Assembly: GCF_016019885.1 (NCBI RefSeq)
Contig: NZ_JAEANY010000002.1
Location: 682,001 to 746,000 of the forward strand
Direction of reading: 5' to 3'
Length of the DNA stretch: 64,000 nt
From: Aurantiacibacter sediminis
GTDB lineage: Bacteria > Pseudomonadota > Alphaproteobacteria > Sphingomonadales > Sphingomonadaceae
Position 1 is the first letter of the stretch; every line of letters starts with the position of its first letter. The notes beneath the pieces are model-generated. The model had not been told where the DNA came from. It did not search any database and saw only the letters and a list, made by a program, of their open reading frames with translations. Made by a program: the position numbers and the translations under genes. Positions 39,179-48,104 of the stretch are shown in pieces.

Positions 39179-40389
39179 CGATCACACTCCCCGAAAACCA
39201 CGTCGATTGCGCCGAGGATGGCGGTTGCGTCGGGCAGCATGTGGCCCTTGGACATGAAATCCATCGCCTGCAGGTGCGAGAATGCGGTCGGGCGGATCTT
39301 GCAGCGGTAAGGCTTGTTGGTGCCATCTGCCACCAGGTACACGCCGAATTCGCCCTTGGGGCTTTCGGTCGCGACATAGACTTCGCCCGCAGGCACGTGG
39401 AAGCCTTCGGTGTAGAGTTTGAAGTGATGGATCAGCGCTTCCATCGACTGCTTCATCTCGCCGCGCTTGGGCGGTGAAACCTTCTTGTTGTCGCTCGCGA
39501 TCGGGCCTTCGGGCATTTCTGCGAGGCACTGCTTGATGATGCGCGCGGACTGATAGACTTCTTCGCAGCGGACCATGAAGCGATCATAACAATCCGAATT
39601 CGTGCCGACCGGGATTTCGAAATCCATCCGGTCGTAGACATCGTAGGGCTGCGACTTGCGCAGGTCCCACGGAATGCCAGCGGCGCGGATCATCGGGCCG
39701 GAGAAGCCCCACTTCACCGCATCCTCTTTCGAGACGACGGCGATATCGACATTGCGCTGCTTGAAGATGCGATTGTCCTGCACCAGGCTCATCGCGTCCC
39801 CGAATAGCTCGGGCAAGCGGTTGTCGACCCAGTCGCCGATATCGGTGAGCAGCTTCAGCGGCACGTCCTGATGGACGCCGCCCGGGCGAAACCATGCAGC
39901 ATGCATACGCGCGCCCGAAGCCCGCTCGAAAAAGTTCATGCAGTCTTCGCGCAGCTCGAACACCCAGAGGTTGGGCGTCATCGCGCCGACATCCATCACA
40001 TGCGCACCGATATTGAGCATGTGGTTGCAGATGCGAGTCAGCTCGGTAAACAGCACGCGAAGGTACTGCGCCCGCTCCGGGACCTTAACATTCAGCAGCT
40101 TCTCGATGGCGAGGACGTAAGAATATTCCTGCGCCAGCGGGGAGCAGTAATCGAGCCGGTCGAAATACGGCAGCGCCTGCAGATAGGTTTTGTATTCGAT
40201 CAGCTTTTCGGTGCCGCGGTGCAGCAGTCCGACATGTGGGTCGATCCGCTCGATGATTTCGCCATCAAGCTCCATGACCATGCGCAGCACGCCGTGCGCC
40301 GCAGGGTGCTGCGGACCGAAATTGATCGTGTAATTGGTGATCTCATATTCGCCCGTGGTGGGCGATGTTTCCTTGACGAGGCCGCTCAC
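39175..40389 (-). CDS. nuoD: NADH-quinone oxidoreductase subunit D
   Basis: 49-kDa-type subunit that lines the quinone site. The 404 residues include [21 protein letters not shown] (quinone-site histidines), [42 protein letters not shown]-type VGAMTPNLW, and the end [27 protein letters not shown]. It is separate from NuoC, unlike the fused enterobacterial form. The GTG start overlaps the nuoC stop (GTGA). Confidence 0.97.
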   Translation of the reverse strand: MSGLVKETSPTTGEYEITNYTINFGPQHPAAHGVLRMVMELDGEIIERIDPHVGLLHRGTEKLIEYKTYLQALPYFDRLDYCSPLAQEYSYVLAIEKLLNVKVPERAQYLRVLFTELTRICNHMLNIGAHVMDVGAMTPNLWVFELREDCMNFFERASGARMHAAWFRPGGVHQDVPLKLLTDIGDWVDNRLPELFGDAMSLVQDNRIFKQRNVDIAVVSKEDAVKWGFSGPMIRAAGIPWDLRKSQPYDVYDRMDFEIPVGTNSDCYDRFMVRCEEVYQSARIIKQCLAEMPEGPIASDNKKVSPPKRGEMKQSMEALIHHFKLYTEGFHVPAGEVYVATESPKGEFGVYLVADGTNKPYRCKIRPTAFSHLQAMDFMSKGHMLPDATAILGAIDVVFGECDR

Positions 40390-41255
40390 TTGTCGTCCTC
40401 CTTATCCGATTTCGTTTCAGGCACGGTGGCACCCTTGGTCTCTTCGACATCGCCCTTGCTGGCGGCACGATCGGGCGCGTCTTCGGTCGCTTCGGGAGCG
40501 CCCGCGGCCTTTTTGCCAGTGTCCTTTTCCGCCGGAGAGCCTGCGCTCACCTTTTTCGCAGCCTTGTCATCGGCCTTTGCGCCAGCGCCGGTATCTTTCG
40601 GGCTCTCGGTAACCTTGGGATCGTCAATCGGCGGCACGTCGGCCTTTTCGTCACCCGGCAGCACGTAATCTGCGCCTTCCCACGGCGAGGTGAAGTCGAA
40701 AGTCCGGAAATCCTGCGCCAGCTCGACCGGCTCATACACAACGCGCCCTTCCTCTTCGGAATAGCGCAGTTCGGTGTAGCCCGTCAGCGGGAAGTCCTTG
40801 CGGAAGGGATGCCCTTCGAAGCCATAGTCCGTCAGGATGCGGCGGAGGTCAGTATTTCCGTCAAACGTCACACCATACATGTCGAACACTTCACGCTCGA
40901 GCCAACCGGCGACCGGCCAAAGCGTGGTGACTGTTGGCACCGGCGTGTCCTCGTCCGTGCTGACCTTCACCATCACGCGATGGTTCTTGGTGAGACTGAG
41001 CAGCATGTAGACCACTTCAAACCGCTCCGCACGGCCCGGGTAGTCGACACCCGCAATCTCGACTAGCTGCTGGTAGGAATGCTCATCACGCAGAAGGCGA
41101 AGCGCATCTTCGATGCTGTCGCGCTCTACAATGATGCTGATCTCGCCATGCGCTTCGAGCGTGCTGACGACCATGCTGCCAAGCGCCGTGGAAAGCGTTT
41201 CCAGCACGCCGTCATTCGACGCAAATTTCGGGGCGGAGTGGAGAACTGTGGTCAC
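40386..41255 (-). CDS. nuoC: NADH-quinone oxidoreductase subunit C with charged tail
   Basis: 30-kDa-type subunit of the connecting module of complex I. The conserved domain spans about residues 20-185: [24 protein letters not shown], the [22 protein letters not shown] block and [28 protein letters not shown]. After about residue 195 there is a tail of some 90 residues almost wholly of Asp, Glu, Lys, Ala, Pro, Thr and Gly, which is longer than in typical NuoC. The GTG start overlaps the stop of the secreted-protein gene upstream (GTGA). Confidence 0.94.
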   Translation of the reverse strand: MTTVLHSAPKFASNDGVLETLSTALGSMVVSTLEAHGEISIIVERDSIEDALRLLRDEHSYQQLVEIAGVDYPGRAERFEVVYMLLSLTKNHRVMVKVSTDEDTPVPTVTTLWPVAGWLEREVFDMYGVTFDGNTDLRRILTDYGFEGHPFRKDFPLTGYTELRYSEEEGRVVYEPVELAQDFRTFDFTSPWEGADYVLPGDEKADVPPIDDPKVTESPKDTGAGAKADDKAAKKVSAGSPAEKDTGKKAAGAPEATEDAPDRAASKGDVEETKGATVPETKSDKEDDK

Positions 41256-41764
41256 TGATGTATCTCCATCGAGTCCAGAAATGCCATGCCCCGCTCTCGG
41301 ATAGATGCCTTCAATGCTTCCGGCGCGTCAGGATTTGACATCGTAATCGCATAAGCCACGCGATCGGGAGCGATCTGGACAGCACGCATGCTGCCATTCG
41401 TGCCGCCTTCGTTCATGCTTGCTACCAGCGTGCGGCGCCCATCGACCATGCTTTCATCGACATTGCCGGTGCTGATATCGTCGGAAACATCTGCGACCAA
41501 CGCGTCGAAATCAGACGTGAAGGGTTGGTAGGCCGCACCTTGCGGACCGGTCGATACAATCATTACGAACATCGCGTTTTCGTCTAGGCACAGCCAACCT
41601 TCGAGGAAGTCCGTGTCGTTGGTCGCATCCTCCGGCTGTTGGCACGGCATCACTACCGAAACAGAGCCGTCAGCTGTCATTGTAGGCGTCTCCGCCTGCG
41701 CCATTGCGGGAGCCGCGATGGTCAAAAGCGACGCAGCCATTGCTGTCCGAAGAATCTTTCTCAT
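41252..41764 (-). CDS. Secreted protein inserted between nuoB and nuoC
   Basis: A 170-residue protein with a clear cleavable signal peptide ([22 protein letters not shown], cut after AMA). The mature part has two cysteines (PCQQ and WLCLDENA) that could form a disulfide, and the hydrophobic block [13 protein letters not shown] recognise no family. It overlaps nuoB (ATGA) and nuoC (GTGA), so it is translated as part of the nuo chain although its product leaves the cytoplasm, whereas NuoB and NuoC face the cytoplasm. No frame damage is visible. Confidence 0.75.
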   Translation of the reverse strand: MRKILRTAMAASLLTIAAPAMAQAETPTMTADGSVSVVMPCQQPEDATNDTDFLEGWLCLDENAMFVMIVSTGPQGAAYQPFTSDFDALVADVSDDISTGNVDESMVDGRRTLVASMNEGGTNGSMRAVQIAPDRVAYAITMSNPDAPEALKASIRERGMAFLDSMEIHQ

Positions 41765-42381
41765 CGCTCGATCGTCCCGACGCGGCGGATTTTACGCTGC
41801 AGCTGCATCACGCCGTAGAGCAGTGCTTCGGCTGTCGGCGGGCAACCCGGAATGTAAATATCGACCGGCACGATGCGATCGCACCCGCGGACGACAGAAT
41901 AGCTGTAGTGATAGTAGCCGCCTCCATTGGCGCAGCTGCCCATCGAAATCACATATTTCGGATCGGACATCTGGTCGTAAACGCGGCGGAGCGCCGGGGC
42001 CATTTTGTTGCACAGCGTTCCGGCGACGATCATCACATCGGACTGGCGCGGCGAAGCGCGCGGGGCGATTCCGAAGCGCTCCATATCGTAGCGCGGCATG
42101 TTAACGTGGATCATCTCCACCGCGCAGCAGGCGAGGCCGAAGGTCATCCACCACAGCGAGCCGGTACGCGCCCATTGGAACAGCTCCTCGGTCGAGGTGA
42201 CGAGGAAGCCCTTGTCATTCACTTCGGTCTGAAGTGAATTGTAGAAATCCGTATCGGGCTGCTTGATTTCGCCGCCCTTGGCAGTCGGAGCGATGCTGTC
42301 CCGCATACGCTGGCCATCCAGCGCCGGGTTGACGGAGGTTTGCCCGGCAAATGCGGGATCGGTGTTCGGATCGGTGCTCAT
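41761..42381 (-). CDS. nuoB: NADH-quinone oxidoreductase subunit B
   Basis: PSST-type subunit carrying cluster N2, the last electron donor to quinone. The 206 residues include [19 protein letters not shown] (adjacent ligand cysteines), [38 protein letters not shown] and [15 protein letters not shown]. An N-terminal extension of about 45 residues is unremarkable for the class. ATG at 42381 overlaps the nuoA stop (ATGA). Confidence 0.97.
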   Translation of the reverse strand: MSTDPNTDPAFAGQTSVNPALDGQRMRDSIAPTAKGGEIKQPDTDFYNSLQTEVNDKGFLVTSTEELFQWARTGSLWWMTFGLACCAVEMIHVNMPRYDMERFGIAPRASPRQSDVMIVAGTLCNKMAPALRRVYDQMSDPKYVISMGSCANGGGYYHYSYSVVRGCDRIVPVDIYIPGCPPTAEALLYGVMQLQRKIRRVGTIER

Positions 42382-42752
42382 TCCCAGTCCAGAGCTCCCT
42401 TCTTCCATTCATATGCGAGGCCGATGGCGAGGATGCCAAGGAAAGTCATCATGGCGAGCCAGCCTGCCCAGCCCGTTTCACCCAGGCTCACTGCCCATGG
42501 AAACAGGAAAGCTGCTTCCAGGTCGAAGATGATGAAGCTGATGGCGACGAGGTAGAAGCGCACGTCGAACTGGCTGCGCGCATCCTCGAAAGCGGGGAAG
42601 CCGCATTCGTACTCCGTCAGCTTGGCAGCATCGGGATTGTGCGCCCCTGTCAGGCGCGATACGCCCATTGGCAGGAAAACGAAGAGGACGGACAAGCCGA
42701 AGGCTATTGCCAGAAACAGCAATATCGGCAGGTATTGAGATAGGTCGACCAA
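42378..42752 (-). CDS. nuoA: NADH-quinone oxidoreductase subunit A, first gene of the nuo unit
   Basis: Small membrane subunit of complex I with three helices and the conserved cytoplasmic loop [28 protein letters not shown], followed by [11 protein letters not shown]. 124 residues. The start appears to be TTG at 42752 ([10 protein letters not shown]); no ATG or GTG lies near the conserved start, and the upstream ribosome-binding site is weak. It leads a run of overlapping genes that continues to 23715. Confidence 0.93.
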   Translation of the reverse strand: MVDLSQYLPILLFLAIAFGLSVLFVFLPMGVSRLTGAHNPDAAKLTEYECGFPAFEDARSQFDVRFYLVAISFIIFDLEAAFLFPWAVSLGETGWAGWLAMMTFLGILAIGLAYEWKKGALDWE

Positions 42753-42785
42753 GATGGACTCGCGTTCGCTGTAGGTTCCGGGGCG

Positions 42786-42814
42786 CGTCTAGTCCGATAG
42801 GGCCTATGATGCAA
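42786..42814 (-). promoter_or_regulatory. Candidate promoter of the nuo operon
   Basis: On the minus strand TTGCAT (complement of 42809-42814), 17 bases, then TAGACG (complement of 42786-42791) lie 34 bases before the nuoA start in the only gap (86 bases) ahead of the operon. The hexamers are imperfect; the location is the main support. Confidence 0.3.
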
Positions 42815-42838
42815 GGCAGCAGAAAGGCCAATTTCCGC

Positions 42839-44176
42839 CTATTCGGGGGGAGTTTCCACGAGTTGCAGGCGACGGATCTGTGCGGGCCGCGAGGATGCGC
42901 CTTCATTGACCACGCCACCTTCTCCGTAAATGTCCCATTGGCCGGTGCCGATATAGTAAAACGAGTCTCCTGAAATCGATCCGCCCAGCGGTTCCGTCCA
43001 GTCAGGATTGGCGATCTCCAATGTGCGATTAGCGGCGATCACGCCTATGCCCTGTCCCAGTTCAAATGCCGTGACGCGTTGCGGATCGAGGCCGTTCTGC
43101 ACCGCAATCAGTTCATTGCCACGCAGCCGGAGGCCATCCACCCCATCGAGCAACATCGGCTGCGCCGCACGCATGCGATAGGCAATACGGCTGCGGATCA
43201 TCACTTGGGCGAGGCCGTAACGGTAGTCGCTGATGTAGAGCGCGGTGTTGTCAGGCCGCACAGCAATGCCCTGCGGTGATCGGAAAGTGCCCGGTGCGAT
43301 GAATGTCTGCATTGCGATATCGCCCAGCGCAGCGGAATAGACCCCTCCCCCGACTGGGTCGCTGCCGTAGACCGTGCCGTCCGGCCCCACGGCGATGTCG
43401 GAGATGGAGACACCATCAGGAGCGGGCACCCGGCGGCGTTCTTCCAAGGTGATCCGATCGATCGCGATAATCCCGCGAAAAGCAGTTTCCGGATTGGGCG
43501 TTTGATCGACGACACCGGAGCCGATCCAGATAAGGCCGCGCGGTTCGTCCAGAGCGATGCCGGCAAGGCTTCCCGCGTCATCGATCACGACTTCGCGCCA
43601 TGCCGCTCCATCGTCCTGCGAAAATAGTCCGCGACACACGATGCTGGTCACGAGTGTGCGCCCATTGCTCTCATCGCGCAAAACGGCTTCCGGCAATCGA
43701 ATAGCTTCGGGAACTACACTTATCAGTTCACTGCTCTCACGAGGCAAATCGAGCGTCGCTTCGTGTGCGATCCGAAGGTCATCGCCGACACCCCCTGTAT
43801 ACTGCTCGCCTTTGCTGGCTAGATACGCACCCAATTGGACAACGGTCTGGTGTTCCAGCCAATAGTTGCGATCCATCAGCCAGTGCCAGTTCTGCAAGAC
43901 ATCATCGGGCCTGTCATCGCGATAGGCATTGCCAAGCAAGCGTAGCCTCACCGATGCGGAGTCCGGAAAATCCTCCGCAAGCTGGGCCAGCCCTTCTGCA
44001 TCAGTGATTTGGGCGGTCGTGGCGTCAACGGATCGCCAAGGCTCCGGCGCTCCCATGCCTTCGACTGCTGCTGCTGCTTCCTGCTCAGGCGGAAGAACGC
44101 TCCCCGGCAGTTCGATGCGCGAGGCGCAGGCAGTCGTCGAAAAAGCGGCGGCGAGAAGTAGTGTCAAACGAAGCAT
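42839..44176 (-). CDS. Putative lipoprotein with SMP-30/NHL-like beta-propeller
   Basis: A 445-residue exported protein whose signal ends FSTTAC, so probably lipidated at about Cys17, although the lipobox is not ideal. Residues about 45-160 are helical. The C-terminal part (about 165-445) shows repeated propeller strands: GSLAGIALDEPRGLIWIGSG, VSISDIAVGPDGTVYGSDP, SPQGIAVRPDNTALYISDY, VDGLRLRGNELIAVQNGL. Such folds bind or hydrolyse small ligands, but no catalytic set is evident. It ends 86 bases before nuoA on the same strand and follows the aldehyde dehydrogenase gene by 69 bases. No terminator is visible. Confidence 0.7.
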   Translation of the reverse strand: MLRLTLLLAAAFSTTACASRIELPGSVLPPEQEAAAAVEGMGAPEPWRSVDATTAQITDAEGLAQLAEDFPDSASVRLRLLGNAYRDDRPDDVLQNWHWLMDRNYWLEHQTVVQLGAYLASKGEQYTGGVGDDLRIAHEATLDLPRESSELISVVPEAIRLPEAVLRDESNGRTLVTSIVCRGLFSQDDGAAWREVVIDDAGSLAGIALDEPRGLIWIGSGVVDQTPNPETAFRGIIAIDRITLEERRRVPAPDGVSISDIAVGPDGTVYGSDPVGGGVYSAALGDIAMQTFIAPGTFRSPQGIAVRPDNTALYISDYRYGLAQVMIRSRIAYRMRAAQPMLLDGVDGLRLRGNELIAVQNGLDPQRVTAFELGQGIGVIAANRTLEIANPDWTEPLGGSISGDSFYYIGTGQWDIYGEGGVVNEGASSRPAQIRRLQLVETPPE

Positions 44177-44245
44177 TAGCGAAGCGATACCGCCTGCCCT
44201 GCCCCGCTGTCACCCCTCGCCGCCAGCTTATCCTACGGGTGCGCC

Positions 44246-45700
44246 CTATTTGCGGGCCATGAAGTGCAGCACTTTTCTCGCGCGCTCGCCATAGGGCGGC
44301 TTTAGGCCCCCAAGCCCTGCGACATCTAGTTTAGGCTGAGTGTAGACGCTGCGCGCATGGCTGAATTCCTTGAAACCTTCGATGCCGTGATAGCAGCCCA
44401 TTCCGCTCGGCCCGATGCCACCAAAGGGCATGTCTTCGGCAGACACATGGAAGATCACGTCGTTGACCGTCACACCGCCAGAAATTGTATTACCGAGCAC
44501 CTTGTCTCGCTCTGACGAATTGTCGCCGAAATAATATAGGCCAAGTGGACGGTCTCGATCATTCACGAAGTCGATCGCTTCGTCGATCTTTCCGTAGGTA
44601 ATCACAGGCAGAACCGGACCGAAGATTTCCTGCTGCATCGCCTGCATGCCATCGGTGGGGTTGCGGATGATTGTCAGCGGCATTTTGCGCTGATTGCCCT
44701 TGGCAAAATCCTCGTCGGCCGGATTCACCTCGATCACTTGCGCCCCTTTATCGCGCGCATCGGCGACCATATTCCGAAGCCGCTCGAATTGCTCGTCATT
44801 GATAATATTCGCGTAATCCGGATTGTCGCGCAAGGTCGGATACTGGTCCATCACGCCGAGTTCCAGCGCGGCAATTACGCCGTCCTCCATCTCTTCCGGC
44901 ACCAGCAGGTAATCGGGGGCGAGACAGATCTGGCCTGCATTCATCGTCTTGCCGGTGACGATGCGCGATCCGGCGCGCTCAAGATCGGCACTTCGGCCGA
45001 TGATAGTGGGGCTCTTGCCGCCAAGTTCCAGCGTGACCGGAACGAGATTTTTCGCAGCAGCCTGCATGACCTTGCGACCGGTCTCGGTCGAACCGGTAAA
45101 CACCAGATGGTCGAATGGAAGCGCTGAAAAGGCTTTGGCGACCTCGACGCCGCCAGTCGCGACATTCACCTCTTCCGGCGCAAAGTTATGAGCAACCAGC
45201 TCAGTGATAAGATTGCTGGTAACAGGCGTAAATTCGCTCGGCTTGATCATTGCGCGATTACCGGCGGCAAGCACCTGCGCCAGCGGACCGAAAGCGAGAT
45301 TTACCGGGAAATTCCACGGGCTGATAATCCCGACCACGCCTTTGGGCTCGAATCGCACTTCGCCCTTGGCGCCCATCAGCCCAAGCGGGAATTGCAGGCT
45401 GCGGCGTGATGGCGCAGACCAGTCTTTCACGTTGGATTTGCAATATTTGGCGAAGTTGATGGCGCTCATCACATCGGTAAGCATGCTCTGCACTTCGCTG
45501 CGATTGCCGTAATCTTCATTCATGGCCTCACACAGCGCTTTGTCGTTTTCCGCGAGGAGTGCAATCAGCCGATCGAGCCGATCCTGACGGACAGAAAGCT
45601 GTTCCGGCCGCGCGGCATTGAAGGCCTTGCGCTGGCGATCCAGCATCTGGTTCAGCCATTGTGTGTCTTCCTGGTTTTTCGATTGCGTGTCTTGCGACAT
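44246..45700 (-). CDS. Coniferyl-aldehyde-dehydrogenase-type aldehyde dehydrogenase
   Basis: NAD(P)-dependent aldehyde dehydrogenase of 484 residues, closest by pattern to coniferyl aldehyde dehydrogenases (hydrophobic or aromatic aldehydes to acids). Visible are IISPWNFPVNLAFGPLAQVL, the nucleotide block FTGSTETGRKVMQAAA, the general-base glutamate in LELGGKSPTIIG, and the nucleophile cysteine in NAGQICLAPDYLLV. QEIFGPVLPVITY is followed near the C-terminus by FGGIGPSGMGCYHG and a hydrophobic tail. Start ATG at 45700 gives MSQDTQSK; a longer reading adds three residues only. Divergent from the thiolase gene. The real substrate is not determined by sequence. Confidence 0.88.
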   Translation of the reverse strand: MSQDTQSKNQEDTQWLNQMLDRQRKAFNAARPEQLSVRQDRLDRLIALLAENDKALCEAMNEDYGNRSEVQSMLTDVMSAINFAKYCKSNVKDWSAPSRRSLQFPLGLMGAKGEVRFEPKGVVGIISPWNFPVNLAFGPLAQVLAAGNRAMIKPSEFTPVTSNLITELVAHNFAPEEVNVATGGVEVAKAFSALPFDHLVFTGSTETGRKVMQAAAKNLVPVTLELGGKSPTIIGRSADLERAGSRIVTGKTMNAGQICLAPDYLLVPEEMEDGVIAALELGVMDQYPTLRDNPDYANIINDEQFERLRNMVADARDKGAQVIEVNPADEDFAKGNQRKMPLTIIRNPTDGMQAMQQEIFGPVLPVITYGKIDEAIDFVNDRDRPLGLYYFGDNSSERDKVLGNTISGGVTVNDVIFHVSAEDMPFGGIGPSGMGCYHGIEGFKEFSHARSVYTQPKLDVAGLGGLKPPYGERARKVLHFMARK

Positions 45701-45765
45701 GAATTGCACCTGTTCGTATTGCTTAAGCGCCTAAATGAGGCATCCTTTTGTCTAACGCGCCTCGT

Positions 45766-45794
45766 TTGCATTCGTTGCACCGCAACACTAAATA
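45766..45794 (+). promoter_or_regulatory. Predicted promoter of the thiolase gene with internal inverted repeat
   Basis: TTGCAT (45766-45771), a 17-base spacer, and TAAATA (45789-45794) lie 46 bases before the start codon. The spacer contains GTTGC-ACC-GCAAC (45774-45786), a perfect 5-bp inverted repeat placed where a repressor would block polymerase. Confidence 0.55.
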
Positions 45795-45840
45795 GCTCCC
45801 GAAATCGAACAACCATTCGCGACCGAAAGGCTTACAAAAG

Positions 45841-47037
45841 ATGCCCGCTTTCAACGAATCTGACCCCATCGTCATTCTCTCCTATGCCCGCACCCCGATG
45901 GGAGCGATGCAGGGCGCTCTGGCTGACGTAGCTGCGACCGATCTTGGCGCCACCGCGGTGAAGGCCGCAGTCGAGCGCGCAGGCGTTGCAGGCGATGATG
46001 TGGACCGGATTTACATGGGCTGCGTGCTTCCCGCCGGCCTTGGCCAGGCCCCTGCCCGGCAGGTGGCGATCCTTTCGGATCTGCCAAAAAGCGTGCAAGC
46101 GACGACGGTCAACAAGGTTTGCGGCAGCGGCATGCAGACGGTGATCATGGGTGCAGAGGCGCTCGCCAGCGGAACGGTCGACACGGTGATTGCCGGCGGC
46201 ATGGAAAGCATGACCAACGCCCCGTATCTTCTCAAAAAGCATCGCTCGGGCGCGCGCATCGGCCATGACAAGGCCTATGACCACATGTTCCTCGACGGGC
46301 TGGAAGATGCCTATGAAGAAGGCCGCGCTATGGGCACTTTCGCGCAAGACATGGCTGACAAGTATCAGCTCACGCGCGAGGCGATGGACGAATATTCGAT
46401 CGCTTCCCTCGACCGCGCCAACAAGGCCATCGATAGCGGCGCATTCGCCGATGAAGTCGTGCCGGTGACTTTCACAACGCGCCGCGGCGATGTGACGGTC
46501 GAGACGGACGAAGCGCCGAGCAAGGGCCGCCCGGACAAGATACCGCAGCTGCGTCCGGCTTTCGCCAAGGACGGCACGATCACTGCAGCAACGTCCTCCT
46601 CCATTTCTGATGGCGCGGCTGCGCTGGTCCTGACGCGCAAGAGCGTCGCCGATGAGAAGGGCCACACTCCGATCGCCACTATTGTAGGCATGACGGCCCA
46701 TGCGCAGTTGCCCGAAGAATTCACCATCGCCCCTGTCGGCGCGATCCAGAAGCTGCTCGAACAGACCGGCTGGAGCGTCGATGATGTCGATCTGTGGGAA
46801 GTGAATGAGGCTTTTGCCTGCGTAGCCATGTTTGCCATGCAGGACATCGGCATCGATCATGACAAGATTAACGTCAATGGCGGCGGCACGGCACTCGGCC
46901 ACCCCATCGGCGCGAGCGGTACGCGTATCATCGTGACCCTCGTCAATGCGCTGAAGCAACAGGGCAAGAAGCGCGGCATTGCCAGTCTCTGCATTGGCGG
47001 CGGTGAAGCTACTGCCGTCGCCGTCGAATTGGCCTAA
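45841..47037 (+). CDS. Acetyl-CoA C-acetyltransferase (thiolase)
   Basis: Thiolase that joins or splits acyl-CoA and acetyl-CoA; by size (398 residues) and motifs it is of the biosynthetic acetoacetyl-CoA type. The nucleophile cysteine lies in VNKVCGSGMQTVIMGAEA, the histidine in NGGGTALGHPIGASGTRI, and the second cysteine in ASLCIGGGEATAVAVE. GGMESMTNAPYLL is the usual loop. The gene has its own promoter and is followed after 25 bases by a small lipoprotein gene. AtoB or PhaA roles both fit; there is no phaB or phaC in the window. Confidence 0.92.
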   Translation: MPAFNESDPIVILSYARTPMGAMQGALADVAATDLGATAVKAAVERAGVAGDDVDRIYMGCVLPAGLGQAPARQVAILSDLPKSVQATTVNKVCGSGMQTVIMGAEALASGTVDTVIAGGMESMTNAPYLLKKHRSGARIGHDKAYDHMFLDGLEDAYEEGRAMGTFAQDMADKYQLTREAMDEYSIASLDRANKAIDSGAFADEVVPVTFTTRRGDVTVETDEAPSKGRPDKIPQLRPAFAKDGTITAATSSSISDGAAALVLTRKSVADEKGHTPIATIVGMTAHAQLPEEFTIAPVGAIQKLLEQTGWSVDDVDLWEVNEAFACVAMFAMQDIGIDHDKINVNGGGTALGHPIGASGTRIIVTLVNALKQQGKKRGIASLCIGGGEATAVAVELA

Positions 47038-47062
47038 TCGATATCAATACCGGAGAGACTAA

Positions 47063-47461
47063 ATGAAGAAACTTATCTTTGCAGCCGCCGCCCTTCCCCT
47101 CGCCCTCGCCGCATGCGCAGACGAAGGCGTGGATGAGCCGGTCGAAGCCGAAATCGCCGAACTGGAACCGGCCGGTGAAGCTATCGGCGCGACTTATGCG
47201 GGTACCTATACCAGCGAAGGCACTGATGGTGCGACACTGACGACGACGCTGACCGAAGATGGCATTTTCACCGATTATATCGATGGGGAAGTCGTCCGCA
47301 CCGGCACCTGGTCGACAGTGGAGGACAATGTCTGCTTTACCGAGGAAGGCGCACTAGACGCCGATCCGCTCTGTTATGAGGTCACCGATCCGGACGCTGA
47401 GGGCAACGTCGAATGGACGAGCCCCGATGGCGAAACGGCCACAATGACGCGTTCGGAATAG
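47063..47461 (+). CDS. Small acidic lipoprotein
   Basis: A 132-residue predicted lipoprotein: signal MKKLIFAAAALPLALAAC with a clean lipobox LAAC, then an acidic linker. Then comes a compact beta domain with YAGTYTSEGTDGATLTTTLT, GTWSTVEDNVCFTEEG and PLCYEVTDPD, in which two cysteines may pair. No named family recognised. GGAGAG precedes the ATG. It probably shares the thiolase transcript and ends at the terminator at 47486. Confidence 0.75.
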   Translation: MKKLIFAAAALPLALAACADEGVDEPVEAEIAELEPAGEAIGATYAGTYTSEGTDGATLTTTLTEDGIFTDYIDGEVVRTGTWSTVEDNVCFTEEGALDADPLCYEVTDPDAEGNVEWTSPDGETATMTRSE

Positions 47462-47485
47462 ACGCCACAAAAAGATTTCGGAAAC

Positions 47486-47512
47486 AAGGGCGGCCTTCGG
47501 GTCGCCCTTTTT
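47486..47512 (+). terminator. Terminator between convergent genes, UUCG loop
   Basis: GGGCGGCC (47488-47495) pairs with GGTCGCCC (47500-47507) around TTCG, extended by AA/TT, and is followed by TTTTT (47508-47512). It lies between the convergent stops at 47461 and 47516 and may work in both directions. Confidence 0.9.
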
Positions 47513-47515
47513 CGT

Positions 47516-47974
47516 TTAGGGCTCGCCCGCTCCCCACAGGTGGTCCATCGCGACCCATCCCTGATGACCCTCTACGTCGAGAAGGCACCAGTTCTCGCTG
47601 CACTCACCAAGTTCACCAATCACACCGGGCTCCAGGTTCCAACGCATCGCCGATTGGTCTGAAGCAGCCTCCCGCATGGGCACGGCCTCATCGCCCGTGA
47701 CGATCGCCGTACGCTTTGTGCTGAGCAATCCGCTGAACATCCACCCACGCGTGCCGTCAGGCTCCTCGATATATCGCCAGCCTTGGTAGAGCCTGATGAC
47801 TTTCACCGGCAAGCCGGGGCGTTCATATATCCATTCGATAGGATATACCTCGCTCGCACCGGCACGCATATTGGCCTCTTCCGCGCTGATGCTTGCCCAA
47901 TAAGGCAGCTCAACGTCCTGTGCCGCTGCAGGTGCGGAAATTGCCATTAGGATGATGCACAGAAGGGATCGCAT
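47516..47974 (-). CDS. Exported SH3-domain protein
   Basis: A 152-residue protein with a signal peptide (MRSLLCIILMAISAPAAAQ). Two bacterial-SH3-like repeats are visible. The first runs from about residue 30 (YWASISAEEANMRAGAS, VIRLYQGWRYIEEPDGTRGWMFSGLL) and the second from about 90 (VPMREAASDQSAMRWNLEPGVIGELGEC, WCLLDVEGHQGWVAMDHLWG). Such proteins often bind peptidoglycan or peptides in the periplasm. ATG 47974 is chosen because it begins the signal peptide. It is divergent from amt. Confidence 0.83.
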   Translation of the reverse strand: MRSLLCIILMAISAPAAAQDVELPYWASISAEEANMRAGASEVYPIEWIYERPGLPVKVIRLYQGWRYIEEPDGTRGWMFSGLLSTKRTAIVTGDEAVPMREAASDQSAMRWNLEPGVIGELGECSENWCLLDVEGHQGWVAMDHLWGAGEP

Positions 47975-48026
47975 AGCACGTATGTAACGCGCACCATTGA
48001 GTCGCGGCAACCATTACCTCTCGCTC

Positions 48027-48055
48027 TTGCGGCTCTTTGATATTTGGTCATAACT
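48027..48055 (+). promoter_or_regulatory. Weak candidate promoter of the ammonium transporter gene
   Basis: TTGCGG (48027-48032), 17 bases, ATAACT (48050-48055), 49 bases before the amt start. I looked for a sigma-54 type GG-N10-GC pair in this gap, as nitrogen control would suggest, and found none. Weak call. Confidence 0.25.
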
Positions 48056-48104
48056 GCGTGCTATTGAGGGTCTCCTGCCGAAGCGCAGATCACGAGGGGA
48101 AATC

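Noticed and set aside
47975-48104. Sigma-54 promoter for the ammonium transporter
   Set aside because: No GG and GC pair with the correct 10-base spacing is present in the gap.
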